Origin: Prinia subflava
Taxonomy: Eukaryota > Chordata > Aves > Passeriformes > Cisticolidae
Assembly: GCF_021018805.1 (NCBI RefSeq)
Contig: NC_086257.1
Span: forward strand, 14,380,693 to 14,444,692
Length of the DNA: 64,000 bases
Direction of reading: 5' to 3'
This document shows positions 51,401 through 64,000 of this stretch, one piece after another (the first letter of the stretch is position 1; every line of letters begins with the position of its first letter). Made by a program: the position numbers and the translations under genes. The notes beneath the pieces are model-generated. The model ran no database searches. It saw only the letters and a program-made list of their open reading frames with translations, and was not told where the DNA came from.

Positions 51401-54033
51401 TGTGACTGGGACGCTGACACTTATTAATTTTATTTTCCAACTTACTGCAAGCTGGCAAATCAAATGGTTTAATTCAATTCACCATTAAACAAAGAAGCAA
51501 GCCAGAGCACAGGGAACAAGATTTACTTGACATCACCTCAATTTGAAGATCAAAAAGAGGTGTGTTTAACTTTGCATTATTTTCATTTTTTTAATTTTCA
51601 CTGGGTTTTGTTCTTCCTGCTATCAGACAGCACAGAAAGCAGAATTAATAGGGAAAACACTGACTTCTGCTGCAGGAGCAGAAAACGTTATCTCACAAAC
51701 AGATGGGATACTCTAGTGACTCCAGCTCAGTTCCTCTGGGCTTCAGATGAGGAGTTTTCACATGAGAATGTAATGAATTTTCACAAGGTCCCAGTTAGGG
51801 CACTGTGAGGCTTGTCCTTCACTGGCAAGCTCACATGATTCTCCCAGCAAGGTCAGTGGGCTACCAGGTAGGACCTAAATATTAATTCTAACTGTGCATT
51901 AAAGGTGTGGAACCAGAACTTCCTAGAAAAGCTCCCCATGGGTACGTAGATTTGCCATGGGAAAGGGTCCAGTTCAAATTACCATCTTTGGATTCCACTT
52001 TCATATTTGTCCCTGTAAAACCAAACTCAACATCTAACTTCTATGCTCACCTCTTTATTCTTGAATCTCCAAATTCAAACACTAAACTATTTCAGAATTT
52101 TATTCCATCTGTAGGATTGGATAGGCCTTGTATAAATTGGTAGCATTTAAAGTAAGAAAAACACTCAATATTGACAATATTTAATAGCCGAGGAACACAA
52201 TAATCTAGCTCTAGATGTGCCCAAACTGTGGAGTCCACATCCATGTAGAGATTTAACTTCAACTGCTGCAGTTTGATCCCACCTAATATTAATTCAGTAA
52301 AACCAGTTTTCTATTCAGAAATATGTTCTTCTGAACGAACTACTGCAAACACATCAGCAGGTGGTGGCTCCAGAGAGAGACAGAATGGATGCAGTCCTGA
52401 GAGTCAAAGCTGGGGGTACTGTAAACAGAAAGACATGTTCATCAATAAAAAGAAATCTGTCCAAAGTCAACATGAGCTGGTTCCAGGTGAAGGCTTTATC
52501 TTTTCTCTGTGAAACAGTTGACTGCTCCTACAGATTTGCAGGAATAAATTTTACATCATGTGTAGCTTGTACTAAAACAACTGACCAAAAAACCCCAAAC
52601 CCAAACAAAAAACCTCATCAGTTCCATACTGCCACCCACCTGGATTCTGCTTTGTTTTGGAAACTTCAAGGAGTTGAGAATAAAACTCACCCCTGGGGCA
52701 ACTCCAATGAAATCAGTGTGCAGCCCTGGGAATTAATCTGGCCCAAGCCTCATTTTCTCTTTAACTGCAGGAATCAAGGTCATTTTCCCATCTGGATTTT
52801 GCAGAGGCTTCTGTACATACTGATGAGTTATACCTTTTATCAAACCTTGACCATCACTTTCAGGGCTAGAAAATGATTGCACAGTGTCAGAGGATGACAG
52901 GAAATAAGATGAAGACTCTCGGTGTTAAAATCCAGACCTTATATTTACTATGTGTCACCTCTCCTGTGTCCCCCAGAGCCATATCCAGTATCCTTTCAGA
53001 GTACAGTGCATAAACCTGTCCTCCTTTCCTTCCAAAATCTCACACTTAATGCCAGATGACATTAACTTCAAGGAAGCAACTCTTTTCCACATCTGTAGGT
53101 TTTATCTAACAGTGTGACCAGCATTTCTCTGCTGGTTGAAGGACTAAGAAAAACAAACTAAGTTTTTGGGCTTGGAGGGGAAGTGGATCTATCTGTACCT
53201 GCCTACAGGCCTGTACCCCTCTCCCCTCCTCAGTAATCCCCTCTGTGATGTCTGGATAGACCTGGCCCTGCAGGAACCTCTGGTAAGAGCAGAGCATTGT
53301 GCAGTTCAGCCTGCCTTAGGTCTTGACTGCTCAGCACCTTAAAAACTGCTTTTCAGAATTTGAAGGCAAAGGCCTCGTGCAAGCAAGCACTTAGAGCAAT
53401 TATTCCAAGTTCCAAAAATGGTAGGTGGGTCAAAAAATGCATGAAGGATTGGCTGCAGACACCTTTTCCTTCACAAGATGGTCTGTGTCAGGCAGGCTGG
53501 CCAAGACTCCACCTGATACATCCAGCCTCATCCTGGGGGCAAAACATGCCATTCAAAGGTGGCAGTGACTGTAAGACAACATACTGGAGATAAAGGGTCT
53601 GCAAGAGCAATTCCTGACTAGAGGCAGACTGCACAAGGCTATCTGGACATCTCCTTTTAACCCAGACTTGATATGAACACATCAGCTCCTCACTCTACAG
53701 ACTGGTGTGCCAGACATCTGCTAAAAAATAATAACACTGAGAAATTTGTGGTTTGTGATATTTTAATATCCTGAGCAGAGGATTATTTGCTGTTTAGTGT
53801 GCTTTAAAATGTTGTCCTTCTGTGCAATTGATAGCTTTACTGCTTCTGGACAGAATAACAAACAGCTGTACTGTTAAATAAAAGAGATCTTTTGGATCAT
53901 CCCAGAGCACCATCTTGGCAGCCTTGGAGCCACAGTGACTTGAGGAAAGGGTGAGTGGCTGTGGGGCAGGTTTGCCAGCTGCTGCAGGCACTTGCAGCTG
54001 CTTAGAGTTCATGTATAAAAGATTTCATCACAG
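45435..54033. other. Downstream of FGF12: no gene recognised, first part
   Basis: Intergenic sequence or distal 3' UTR. It holds a small CpG-retaining patch (46880-46930) and a T run (48189-48206). The 153-codon frame at 46521-46982 (+) and the 171-codon frame at 52361-52876 (+) show no domain I recognise. Knowledge of FGF12 neighbours in other vertebrates does not lead me to expect a gene this close to its 3' end. Confidence 0.6.
48189..48206 (+). repeat. Poly(T) run (18 T)
   Basis: Simple homopolymer with no retroposed gene recognised on the opposite strand. Confidence 0.8.
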
Positions 54034-54130
54034 GTTATTAAAGGCAGAAAGGACAGTTGTAAATCAGAGAGTCTGACCTCTTGTGTAACACAGACTGCTG
54101 ATTTCAGAGCAGAAGTCAGAGATTAACCTG
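54034..54130 (-). mobile_element. Ancient CR1-type LINE fragment
   Basis: Read on the + strand, TTAAAGGCAGAAAGGACAG followed by GAGTCTGACCTCTTGTGTAA and CACAG resembles the reverse complement of the 3' region of older amniote CR1 families (AAGGCCAGAAGGGACCATT...TCTGACCTCCTGTATAACACAGGCC). It is heavily diverged and only about 100 bp is alignable by eye. A further AATAAGTTGTTCCA at 54491-54504 echoes another CR1 segment but at the wrong distance. Confidence 0.55.
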
Positions 54131-57100
54131 ACCAGAGGCACCCAGCTGGGCAATGGAAATTCTGCTCTTAGTTCACTGGAATCTCACATGCCAGCGTTGT
54201 AATTCCACAATGCAGCAGAGAGTTCATTCAAAGGCTGCAGACCAGGTAATCAGATTCTATGCAGGTTTACTTCTTGATTATTTATTCAATAAGGATCACA
54301 TTAAAAGCCCACTGGAGGCAGTGAGAGACTCCTGTTGACTTTGCAGCAGCCTAAATCAGACCTGAAGCATTCAGAGTTTTAATATGCACAACTGGAATTT
54401 GGTGGCTTCCAGAGGTCTGTATCAAATTATGAGCTCCCTTTGGAGTAATGTGCTCATCACACATCTTCACTTGCCCGAGGGTAACCTCTAATAAGTTGTT
54501 CCACACAGCTTTGCTGCCTGGATTGACACTTCCTCAGAAGACCTCCGAACTAGGATCACCTACTGACCTCCTTCCATGCAAAAATGATTTCTTGGCCAAG
54601 ATGAAGGAAGGTGTGGCTGGTGAGGATGGCAGAGAGACAGATTTAAAGCTCAGGAGTCAGGAGCAGTTGAGGCAGAGCTGTAGAAAGGACTCCAAAGAGC
54701 TTTGTGTGAAGCCTCAGCTAATGTTGCCCGATCCCTCTATTTTATTTCCCCTTCAAAACGGGACACCACAGGCACTTCTTCCTCCCTTTCTCCTGCACCA
54801 CTATTCTCCTCCAGCAACACCTGAATGCTGTCTTTTGTCAGAGCTTCTGGGGTTCCTGCAGAGCACAACAGACCACAGAAACTGCTCATATTGGTGGATT
54901 CTGGGGTAGAATCTTTCTGAGTGCAGGGCCACATAAGTCAAATAAAAATATGGTCCTTGATAAACCTTGTTATGTATAAAAGCACCAAAAAGAATGATCT
55001 GTCAATATCTGGATGTGTCAGATGTGGAGCCAGATGTGTTGTATTTTCTGTTGACCAATTTATAATCTTCTATCACATCTGTAGAAGATTAAAAATCTAT
55101 GTAATATTTTTTGGTGGAACAGTATTTTTCCAATGAAAAAACCCACAGCCTCTGATTTGTATTCCTCTGACTTGAAATCATTCATTTTAAATGACTGTTT
55201 GTTCTGCTAATTTAGAATCCGGGCAGGCATGGAAACAATTTATTTTGGTTTGCAAAAGGAGCTGAGCTTGGGTTTGTTAAGTGCATCTGTACTTTGTTGC
55301 TTTGGGATGCAGTACAGCTCCCTGCTGGAATTAGAGTTCTCCAGAGGCAGCAGCTCCACTGTGAGCTCAGTGATGACACCCTGAGAGGGAACCTGTCCTT
55401 GACTGAACATCAGATCTGTTGCATTTCCCTTGTCTCCTCCACAAGAGTTTTTTCCTAAATGTCACTTGAGAGCTAAACCCTCGGTGGCCACTCCAATGTG
55501 ATGCAACCCAGACAAGGGATAAGTGTTCCCTCAGGAGCCCAGTCTGACATGGATCCGCAGGCCAAACTCAAATGGGGCTGCTCCACTCCAAAATCCAATG
55601 GGACTTGAGTCCCATTCTCCAGTGAAAAATCTCCTTGTACTTCTGACAGCCTCATTAGAAACATGGAGTCTCCTACTGCTGGAATCATAGAGACCCATGC
55701 AAAAAACCCACCTGTGCAGACACAGATGAAAAAGGATTTTGATATCTCTAACAATGGCACTATCCCAGTAAATAAATTGTAGCATTCACTTATAATTACT
55801 TTTGTTATACTTGTACGTGCTTGCACCAAATTTCTCAAGACAGAATTCGGATGTTTCCTAATTTTATTTTCCTTTAACATCTAAGCAAAACCTTTTTTTT
55901 TTAAAAAAAAAAAGCTTCTTGATATTTGAAGCAGAGAAGTAATTGGTATTGAACCAATTCAAAAGCTGGATAATATTGTCTTTCATGATATGCTGGGCAA
56001 TGAAGTGGACTACAGCAACATTACATGAAGCAAGGATTTTTTAAAATAGCTTTCATTCTGGTTTGCCACTAAACCACAGTAACAGCACATCAAATACATG
56101 TATTTCAGTACCCCAGCACAGACATTTTGTGTGTAACTCAAAATGTTTCATCTCACTGCTCTGAGGATTCTTGCCAGTTGGCACATTTGCACATGTGCTA
56201 AGCTGCTAAATTTTTAATATTTCCCCACTTACCAGGTTTGACACTGCATACCTAAGTGGGGCAGGGGGAATTGGCCCTGGAGTGTGGCACTGCACTTCCA
56301 GGGCTGTCAGCACTTACCCTGGCACTCTGTGGTCACTCAGCACAGCAATGGGCCCCCTGCACAAACTGATAAACAACAAAATATCTTAGAAGCTATCAAC
56401 TGGAACTGAAGGTCTCTAACAGCAAAGTAACCTGCAACAGAGATGGCACCATCAGGAGGAGAAGCCAAACCCAGCTGACTTCCTGCAGACAGTTCAGCCC
56501 TTTTAAAACCAAAGACCAAATTCCTGCTGTGTCCTTGCACCAAGCCCCCAAGGGTTTGAAGGTGGGCTTGGTCCACAGGCAGAGGAGAGCTTGTCTCTGT
56601 GTCTTGGACTGAATGAAACTGGTGAGACAATCTGGCTGCTGCCGAGTCAGGGCTGGGGCTGTCCCAGCTCATGCTCATGCTGTCTCTGGTCTGAGCTAGG
56701 CTGAAGCACTAAATCAAAAGAAAATTAATTATTTCCTTGTTTAACCCCTGAGGCAGACTCACCCCAGGGGCAGCCAGGAGCCAGCAGTGGCACAAGGGAT
56801 GGGGTGGGAGCAGGTGAGGACAGCAGCTGGTGGCAGGGAGCAGACAGCCCCTGCAGCACCTTACCCACAGTGTCAGGCCATGGCCTCAGTGCCTGCTGCC
56901 CTCACTGCAGACAGAGCAGCAGGATCCCTTCTCACACTCTCCTGACTGTGGGAGATTTCTCGCCACTGTCAGATTAATGAAAGTCTCGCAGTCCTTGGGT
57001 AGCTTTTGCTCTGAACCAGAGACTTTCCTTTCTCCGTTGAAGGGCATGAAATTAATGGAAGTTAACAACAGCCCATGAACAGAAGCACATTAAAGCTATG

Positions 57101-57220
57101 CAGCTCTACAAACCCACAGAGACAAGGGTCATCTCTCCACAGATGGCTGCTGTGAGTATTCATAGCACTGTTGCTAACTAATCCTATTAGAGGGAGCCAG
57201 GACTGTCCGAGATCTCCCAG

Positions 57221-57323
57221 CCATGTGTCCATGGGCAATGTGCAGGCAGCAATGCATGGCAGACCCCAGGATGCCCTGGCCACGTGTCCACAGGCAGTGT
57301 GCAGAGAGAAATGCATGGCAGCA
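57221..57323 (+). repeat. Two-copy imperfect tandem repeat, 59-bp period
   Basis: About 44 bp starting CCATGTGTCCATGGGCAATG at 57221 recurs at 57280 starting CCACGTGTCCACAGGCAGTG. Both copies run on to AATGCATGGCAG. There are several mismatches and the final 15 bases of the period are missing from copy two. It could be a minisatellite seed. Confidence 0.8.
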
Positions 57324-57574
57324 GCTGCTGACAGCCTGCCCAGCCCTCAGCTGCCTCAATTTCACAGCAGGGTTGTGCTGAGCTGCCAGCCCTGCCCAGC
57401 CCTGCTCTGGGTTCACCAGGGATCTTGTTCCAAACACATCTGTCCTGCCAGGTTGGTGCCAGAGCAGGGAGCAAATTCTGTCCAGAGAATGGCCCTGAGC
57501 ATCCAAAGCAGGCAGCACAGACTCAGCTGTCTTCACAGAGAGGAAAATTGGCTTCTAGAGCCCCTTGCAAAAAC

Positions 57575-57590
57575 AAATAAATAAATAAAT
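57575..57590 (+). repeat. (AAAT)n short tandem repeat
   Basis: Four AAAT units. Confidence 0.8.
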
Positions 57591-59237
57591 GCAGCTCTTA
57601 ATTCAAAAGTGAGAGAGGCTTGTGGCCAAAATTTCACATTTTGCACTATTCCAGAGAGCTCTAGTCTTTGTTCCAGGCTGAAAGTCCAGCCCAGCTGGCA
57701 CAAGTCCCACGGGTTTCAGAGCAGCTCAGATCTCACTCTCTAACACACACTGTCCAAAGCACTGGCTTACAAAGGGGAGCAACTTCTAAGAAATGGGCTG
57801 GAGCCAGACCTGGCCTTCCTTATCACTGTCTCCTGGTGTTGTAGTGTGAATAGCAGGCAGGTGGCTGGTGGTGAAAAGAATCCACAGTACCAGCAGAGTC
57901 TCAAGGACTGTTAGAGACAAAAGCCCAAACACATCTCCTGGCTGAGCACCACAATGACATTGCAGTAAGGCTGCCCATAAGATGCTTTATAGGGAGGGAA
58001 TGGAGTTGCACCTCTTCTGCTGAGCCCTTTACCTTTGTGATAATCCAGGAGAAGGAGTTTGGAAAGAGCAGTAATCCTCCCTGCATGTGATACACCATGG
58101 TTCTCTCTCCCTGTGGGAAACAGCAGCCCACTAAGGATGTCAAATGGCAGCTCTGCTGCTGCCTCGGGCACATGAGGGGAAACAAACCATTGCTAACAAA
58201 TGCTTTTTTTCTGAATGTCCCCAGTCTACAGGTGTTTGAATGCTGGAATGGAAATGCCACCTGGCTCTGGGAGTCTGCTCCCACCAGCAGCACCAGCTCT
58301 GCCTGCCCTTGCCCTCTGTTCCCAGCCACCCTTAGGGGAGTGATTTGGGCTGCTCTTGGCTCCAGACCAAGGTCAGCTGGGCTCTATTCACAGCTCTCCT
58401 CCCCCTGCTTCCCGATGCTGTGCAGCTCAGACCCTCCTGAGCCTTCATCTCCCTTTCTGTAGCAAAAGAGTGAGCCAAAGGTTTGTTTTGAAAGCTCCGG
58501 ACAAGCAGTTCAACAGCAGAGAGAGAAGTACTGGGACTATCCAAGCTGCTCCTGTCTGTGCAATGGCCTGAGCTCAAGAGTTGATGAGAACTGCACTCCA
58601 GCAACCTCCAGTTCTGGTTTTGGAAGCAAATTCCCTCATTGCCAAAGAGGCACAAATCTAAATCTCCTTCCTCTTGTACTCCTGCCCATTCTCAATGGGC
58701 CCTCTGAAAATTACAGTTTTGCCATTTGAAAACAAAAGTGTTTAGCTGGCAAGAAAGACTCCATAAAGAAAGCAATGGAAGCTGTCACATCTGTACTGCC
58801 TGAACACCATCTGTCCCCCAAGTTTACTCTGAAACAAAGAAAAATCCCATCCAGTCCTCCTGCAATATATCAGTAAATTGCTTAGCAGTGGCACTTTGAG
58901 AAGGAATGAACACATTCCAATTAGACAATGGCATCATAAAACACCAGCTCAGTAAATAAAAACCTGGAGGTTAACATTTGTAGAGATTAAGCAATCTGTT
59001 AAGTAAAGTTTACTATTGCATGTTAGGGTTTTTGTTTTACAGTTATGTACATGTAGCATCCAAAACAGTCTCCTTAGCTTACTTTTAAGATTGTTGTTTT
59101 TGCTGTAAGCATATATGATTACCTGGGGGTTACCTGAGGTCCAGAGACTGGTTTGGAGCTGTAGATACCTGCAGAAATAGGTGCATCACTTCTGGTAGAG
59201 ATAGAAAGGACAGCAGAGTGATAGAGAGGAAAAGTAA

Positions 59238-59280
59238 AATCACAGAACCATTTGGGTTGGAAGAGAGCTATGAAGATCAA
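59238..59280 (-). mobile_element. CR1-type LINE 3' stub
   Basis: On the + strand, AATCACAGAACCATTTGGGT followed by TGGAAGAGAGCTATGAAGATCAA matches the reverse complement of the last roughly 45 bases of CR1 (AATCACAGAATGGTTTGGGT, then TGGAAGGGACCTTAAAGATCAT). It is a very short 5'-truncated insertion or the surviving end of an older copy. Confidence 0.6.
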
Positions 59281-62169
59281 AAAAGCAAATTGTATCTTTG
59301 CTTTAGGGGCTGTTAAATGCTGAAAACGGGATGTAACTGCTGCAAACAGGCTAGTTACCATCAGGAAATCCCAATTTCAGATTAGGTGGAACTGGAAGCT
59401 GGGATAACACCTAGCTGGAGAATATGTATCACCTCTGATTTCCAAGACTTCCCAACCACTATGGTTATGACATTTTAATTTACTGATTTCTACCCTGTAA
59501 ATCTCAAAATAGCCTCACATGTTTGGTCCTGGAAGAACTGTATGCACTGCAAGCTTAAGCTAAGAGGAGGATCCACTGTTTCTTGGCTGATTTTACAAAC
59601 AATCTTTGTAAATCTTTGTAAAATCTCCAAAGCAGAGTAAAACTGAGCAGGCTTCAACTTCTTCCAAACTCAGATAAGTGTTTTTGATTAGGATAAAGCA
59701 GTACAAATCCTTCAGAAGGCTGCTCCTGCAGAGTGCTCCTGCAGGTCCCTGTGTGCACAGGGAGATCTCACTGTGCTTTTCAGGAGCAGTTTCTCTGCCA
59801 GCTCCAAGGACTGGCTGCTCATCAGTGACCCTCCATTAACTCTATGAATGAGACTTGGGGCAGAATTTGTTTTCAAAGGACCTTGCAAATATCCAGTGTA
59901 AAAGGTGACCAGCACATTTGCACTGCAGTGAGTTGTGCCTCACTAGCAGCCAGAACCAGTGGTCCCAGGTTGTACAGGATAAATGAGTCTCAGGCAAACA
60001 CAGCCTGTGGTGATGATGCCCCCTGCACTGCACTCCCCTAAGGGCTGGGCCAGACCCACTGGACACAAACACCCCAAGGAGCTGCTGAGAGCTGCTGGCT
60101 GCTGAAATGCCCCTGTACTGCAGCACTCCTGCTCCTGTGCTCTCCTTCACTCTCACTTCCCCCCTCTCCTTCAATCCCACTGCCTCCCTCTCCAGCTGGG
60201 AGGTTATCTCAGTAATTCCAGCTGTTTTGCTGCACCACACTGAACATAGTCAAAGCTAACAAAGCATGCCTCACTGGCTCTGTTGTCACCTGGCACTGAA
60301 GGCTGAGGACCCAAATGAGCAGGGCTCAGGCTGATGTTGTACTTGAGAGAGTCTGGCAGGGGAGCGGGGCGAGAAAACAAAAAAAATCTATGCATTTTGC
60401 ATGGCTGTTTTTATCATTAGAAAACTCCAGAGAAGTATTGATAGGGTGGGATGATGCTGTGATTCTGGGGTTTATCAGTCTTGATATCTTTCTGAAATGC
60501 AGACTTCTTAGACAAATATTTCTAGGTACAGCTTGGATTACGAATGCAGATTTACCTGCAGCTGTGCTCGTACAAGGTCCTGGACAGTCCTGTAAATCCA
60601 ATCACTTGTGCTGATCCAGGCAAGATGCAGTCTTCAGCTTTAATATCATGATTAACACAGTGGCATCTTCAACACATCCACCTGAAAAAACGGAAAGAAT
60701 AAGAGCCCACATTATACACACTTCCAGCTTATTTCCCTAAGTAGAGGACTCCAAATTCACCAGCACCAGGGTGGATTATAAATAAGGGCCATGGCCTTTG
60801 GCAAGAAGAAGTCCATTTGCTCAGCCAGCTCCATCCAAATTTGCAGCAATCAGTGCTCAGAGGTGCTCAAGTAGGAAAGAGGAAAGGAAATAATTTGTCC
60901 ATAGCAGTCATGACTGACATTGGATCCTAACCCAGTGCCTAAATGGTGAGAACAAGCACTGGTTAGGCAGGAGCAGCAGTTGAAGGTGACGATCTCTTCC
61001 CTGAGCCTTGCTTATCTAACTAGGCATAGCTCTGAGAGCCCTGGCAGTGGCTTACAGGGTATGGTCCCAGTCCACTTCTACCTTTTTGGCTGCTAAGTTT
61101 TGTTGCAAACATCTGAGAATATACCACATGCCCATAAAATGGCACTACTCTCCCATGTCTGGTTTTTCAGGTGCTGTTTGGCTCAACATCCCAGCAGCTG
61201 AGAGCAGCTCTCTGAGTAAGAAATGCTAAGAGGGGGTCCTAAGGTCATCTCCAAGCGTTGAGACAGCAACAATTTCCAAAACACAAAGGCTTGAATCTCT
61301 TCACACATGGCCCCACTTTTACAGAATTCTAAGCCTCTTAGTTGTTTTTAAAAATGAATGATGACGTTCACATATCCTCTCCCAATGCCAGAAAGGCCAG
61401 AAACTTAGCAAGTTTTCATGTGATGCCACTTCAGCAGGCTGAGAAGAATTTCTTGGCTTCTCAGCATGAGAACTGCAGCAAACTTCTCTCCATTTTCATC
61501 TTTAGTATTACACCAGGGAGGTGCTGAATGTGCTGCATTCCAGAAGCAGTCACAGCTTCATGAAAAGCACAGAATAATTTCCCAAATCAGGGTTTATGCT
61601 GAATGAAAGAAGGGACTCCCTGTCCCTCTGGCACACAATCAAAGAGGCTAGCCTCTATCTCATACAGAGCAACTCTGAATACCCAGAGAGCAGCTTTGTC
61701 ATGTACTGAATATACAGACACTCTCTAAGACGTGATAATCACACCCCGAGCTCACCTAACACCCAGCACCTCAAGTGTTAATACAGCCCAGAGGAAACCG
61801 TGTAATCCCTGAAACGAGGACAGTGCTCCAAGAATGGATCGATCCAGGGCTGCCCTTCAGTTCCCAGCTGCTGACAGACAGCAAATTGATCAGTGTGGTT
61901 TGAATCTCTCTCCTGACAGCTCAGGCAGGAGAGGGCCAGGAGCTCTGGAAATGCATAATCTGCGCCTGGCACTCGCTCTCTGTCTACTCAACAGCGATAA
62001 AACCTTTGGAGCAAGCTGCTTCCTCTCCAGTTGGTTAACATTTGTATCCAGCTGAACTCCTGGGGTGATAACTACAGCAAACCTCCTCCTCTGAGGCAGA
62101 TAAATAAAACATACTGTAAAGAAAAGTACAGGGTATTGGCACATCTCTCCCACAGGCTGGAAGCAGCTG

Positions 62170-62440
62170 AATGCCGCATCCCAGCGAAGGCGAGGAACGA
62201 GCCGGTGGTTTTTTTCCCAGGCAGGTTCTGCTCACTCTCTGCCTTTCTCCCTGGTAACTGATCCATTTTTTTTTTTTTTTTTTGTTCCTCCTTCCCCCTG
62301 GCTGGTGCACAGAGCCATGCCCCGGCACAGGACACAGCAGCATCTTTGCTAATTCTCAAAGTGCCACCTACAGTTTGCGCGAGTGTGCGAGCAAACACAG
62401 CGCCAGGCGGAGATGGAGACATCCCACAAATGATAAATAT
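62170..62440. promoter_or_regulatory. CpG-retaining patch, possible regulatory element
   Basis: CpGs are clustered at 62173-62206 (CCGCATCCCAGCGAAGGCGA...CGAGCCGG) and at 62377-62413 (TTTGCGCGAGTGTGCGAGCA, then CAGCGCCAGGCGG), in a region where CpG is otherwise scarce. This suggests low germline methylation, as at enhancers or promoters. No TATA box, splice pattern or coding sequence supports a gene start here. Confidence 0.25.
62266..62283 (+). repeat. Poly(T) run (18 T)
   Basis: Simple homopolymer between two GC-richer stretches. Confidence 0.8.
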
Positions 62441-64000
62441 ATCTCTGAGTGCTGAGACATGATCAAACCAGCCCGTGGCTCTCACATGAGAGGACAGAAG
62501 TCTGGAAATGCTTCTGTTCTGGGAGCAGGTCTTCTGCCTGCGGGGGAAATCAGGCAGGGAGCACACAAACGCAGCAGGGCACAGCAAGCCCTGCAGGGAA
62601 GGAGACAGGCTCCTTCTGACTGCTCCTCGTGTGCTCTCTGAGTGGTCTCCATTCCTAGCTCAGAAGAACTACCACAAAACCAGAATAGGGATGCAGTACC
62701 TGTTTCCCCTCTGATGAAATGCAGCAGTGGATGTGGCAGCACCAGCTCCCCAGAGGTGCCACAAAGATGATGAGATGTGGGGACAAGTGCTGCAGTGGGG
62801 CAGTGCAGTGGCCTCCACAGTCACAGTGCTTTGGCAATCCCTGCACCACGGCCATCCCACCCCTGCCAAAAGGGCCCTGCACAGTGGAGAGGCTTTTTTT
62901 AGACTGTAAGGAAGGCAAATAGGGCAAAGGAAATGAATGCAACAGCTGAGAGGCTTAGGGTTTAATCAGAGCTGGCTTTCTACTGCTTGCTTGCTTTCTT
63001 CACTTATTTTCAAAGGAAAATGTCCACGTTTATAGAATATATAGAAAACCCCAAAACCCAAACAACTATTCCCTGTTCCCACTGTGCAATTGAAATAGAG
63101 GGGATAAAAAGGTTTTGTTTGCTTTTTATTAATTTTCTTGCAGAGGTAATTTGAAAGAAATAAGTGAGGAATTCATTGTGTTGTCTTACAGCAGTCGGGC
63201 TGGTTGGGGAGCTCACAAAAGCCATTCCTAGATCCACAGGAAAAACAGTGGCCAAACACCCTCTCAGCTTGAGGCTTTCCTTGGAGTTTTCCTCCCTCAC
63301 CTGTTTTGTTTGGGGGGTTCTGACAGTCCTGTGCATAGCTTTATTTCCTCCTTGGGGTTTCGTCCAGCCCACAGCAGGCTGTGATGAACTGCCACCATCA
63401 GGGGATTGCACTGAGCAGATTTCCACTGGTGCTATGTGCAGAGCTCAAACAAACTCGCCATGGTTTGTTGAAGAGCCTGATCCTGGCTGGAAAAACCCCT
63501 TCTCAGGCTCGAGCAGATGTTTGCAGCACAAGACTTGGAGAGGCTGGAGCGCTCTGCTCTGGAGCTCCTCCATCCTTTCTGCCCCCTGCTCCAACCAACC
63601 CCAGAGAACCCAGCAACAGCCACTGTTTGGGCATGGGCACACTTGAAAATGGTTATTTACAGAGATTTCACTTGGACTGACAGGAAAACAGGAACACAGA
63701 ATGGTTTTTAAATACACTCTGTGGCTAAAAGCCTGGAAACAGCTGGCCTCTGGCCAGGCTGTGAGAATGAACAATGATATTTTGGGGCAGAGACGGAGGC
63801 GAGCCCAGATTCTTCCTGCTATAATTTGACTTTTTTGAATGTACTTAAATGGAGAGGTTGTTAACTAATCGGATGTCTTTCAGTTTGACTCTTAGCTTTG
63901 GCTCATGATACAGCAGATACACAAAGAGCACATTCCCTATATCCCCTTCAGTCATCAGTTATTCCTCTCACCCATCAGTTTCTTTCTTTCTTTTATTTTT

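Larger units (their letters stand above)
54131..64000. other. Downstream of FGF12: no gene recognised, second part
   Basis: No coding exon or RNA gene recognised. It includes the 59-bp-period duplication (57221-57323), an AAAT repeat (57575-57590), a CR1 stub (59238-59280), a T run (62266-62283) and a CpG-retaining patch (62170-62440). Open frames up to 171 codons (62072-62587, minus) lack known domains. Confidence 0.6.

Noticed and set aside
62072..62587. 171-codon minus-strand frame over the CpG patch and T18 run
   Set aside because: It is read through the T18 run as a long lysine string, which indicates translation of a simple repeat rather than a gene.
45409..64000. A second gene downstream of FGF12
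   Set aside because: No exon with matched splice phases or recognisable protein family was found on either strand. Knowledge of FGF12 synteny does not place a close neighbour on this side.

Overview
The window is almost entirely non-coding vertebrate DNA. It holds the 3' end of one recognisable gene on the + strand, FGF12 (fibroblast growth factor homologous factor 1, an intracellular FGF-family protein). Two exons can be read with confidence: a 199-bp internal exon (36162-36360) and the terminal coding exon (44899-45017, ending in TAG). They have matching splice phases, an excellent acceptor and donor on the internal exon, and a translation I recognise as the C-terminal half of FGF12. The upstream exons that distinguish FGF12 isoforms lie before the window.

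The organism is most likely a bird. The only recognisable transposons are decayed CR1-type LINE 3' ends (39984-40310 is the best, with an older one near 54034 and a stub at 59238). I see no Alu, B1/B2 or L1 signatures, and interspersed repeat density is very low. A turtle or crocodilian is a less likely alternative, because they also carry CR1. I cannot name the species.

Layout: 1-36161 is the last part of a large FGF12 intron (called intron 3 by exon homology). 36162-36360 is coding. 36361-44898 is the next intron (8,538 bp). 44899-45017 is the final coding segment. 45018 to about 45430 is the proximal 3' UTR, with a pyrimidine-rich tract, a strong 14-bp hairpin, and an AAT microsatellite that creates poly(A) hexamers. 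From about 45435 to 64000 I see no gene: intergenic sequence or a longer 3' UTR, with CR1 remnants, homopolymer runs, a 59-bp-period duplication and two CpG-retaining patches.

No convincing second protein-coding gene, tRNA, rRNA, CRISPR array or prokaryotic-type system is present. The numerous short open frames look like chance frames; the longest (234 codons, minus strand, in the last intron) is listed as a low-confidence curiosity. The most interesting sequence-level structures are the 3' UTR hairpin (45180-45214), a 29-bp near-perfect palindrome (10801-10829), a second 22-bp palindrome (23428-23449), and several homeodomain/POU-motif-rich blocks that look like conserved regulatory elements. 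None of these amounts to a demonstrated new system.
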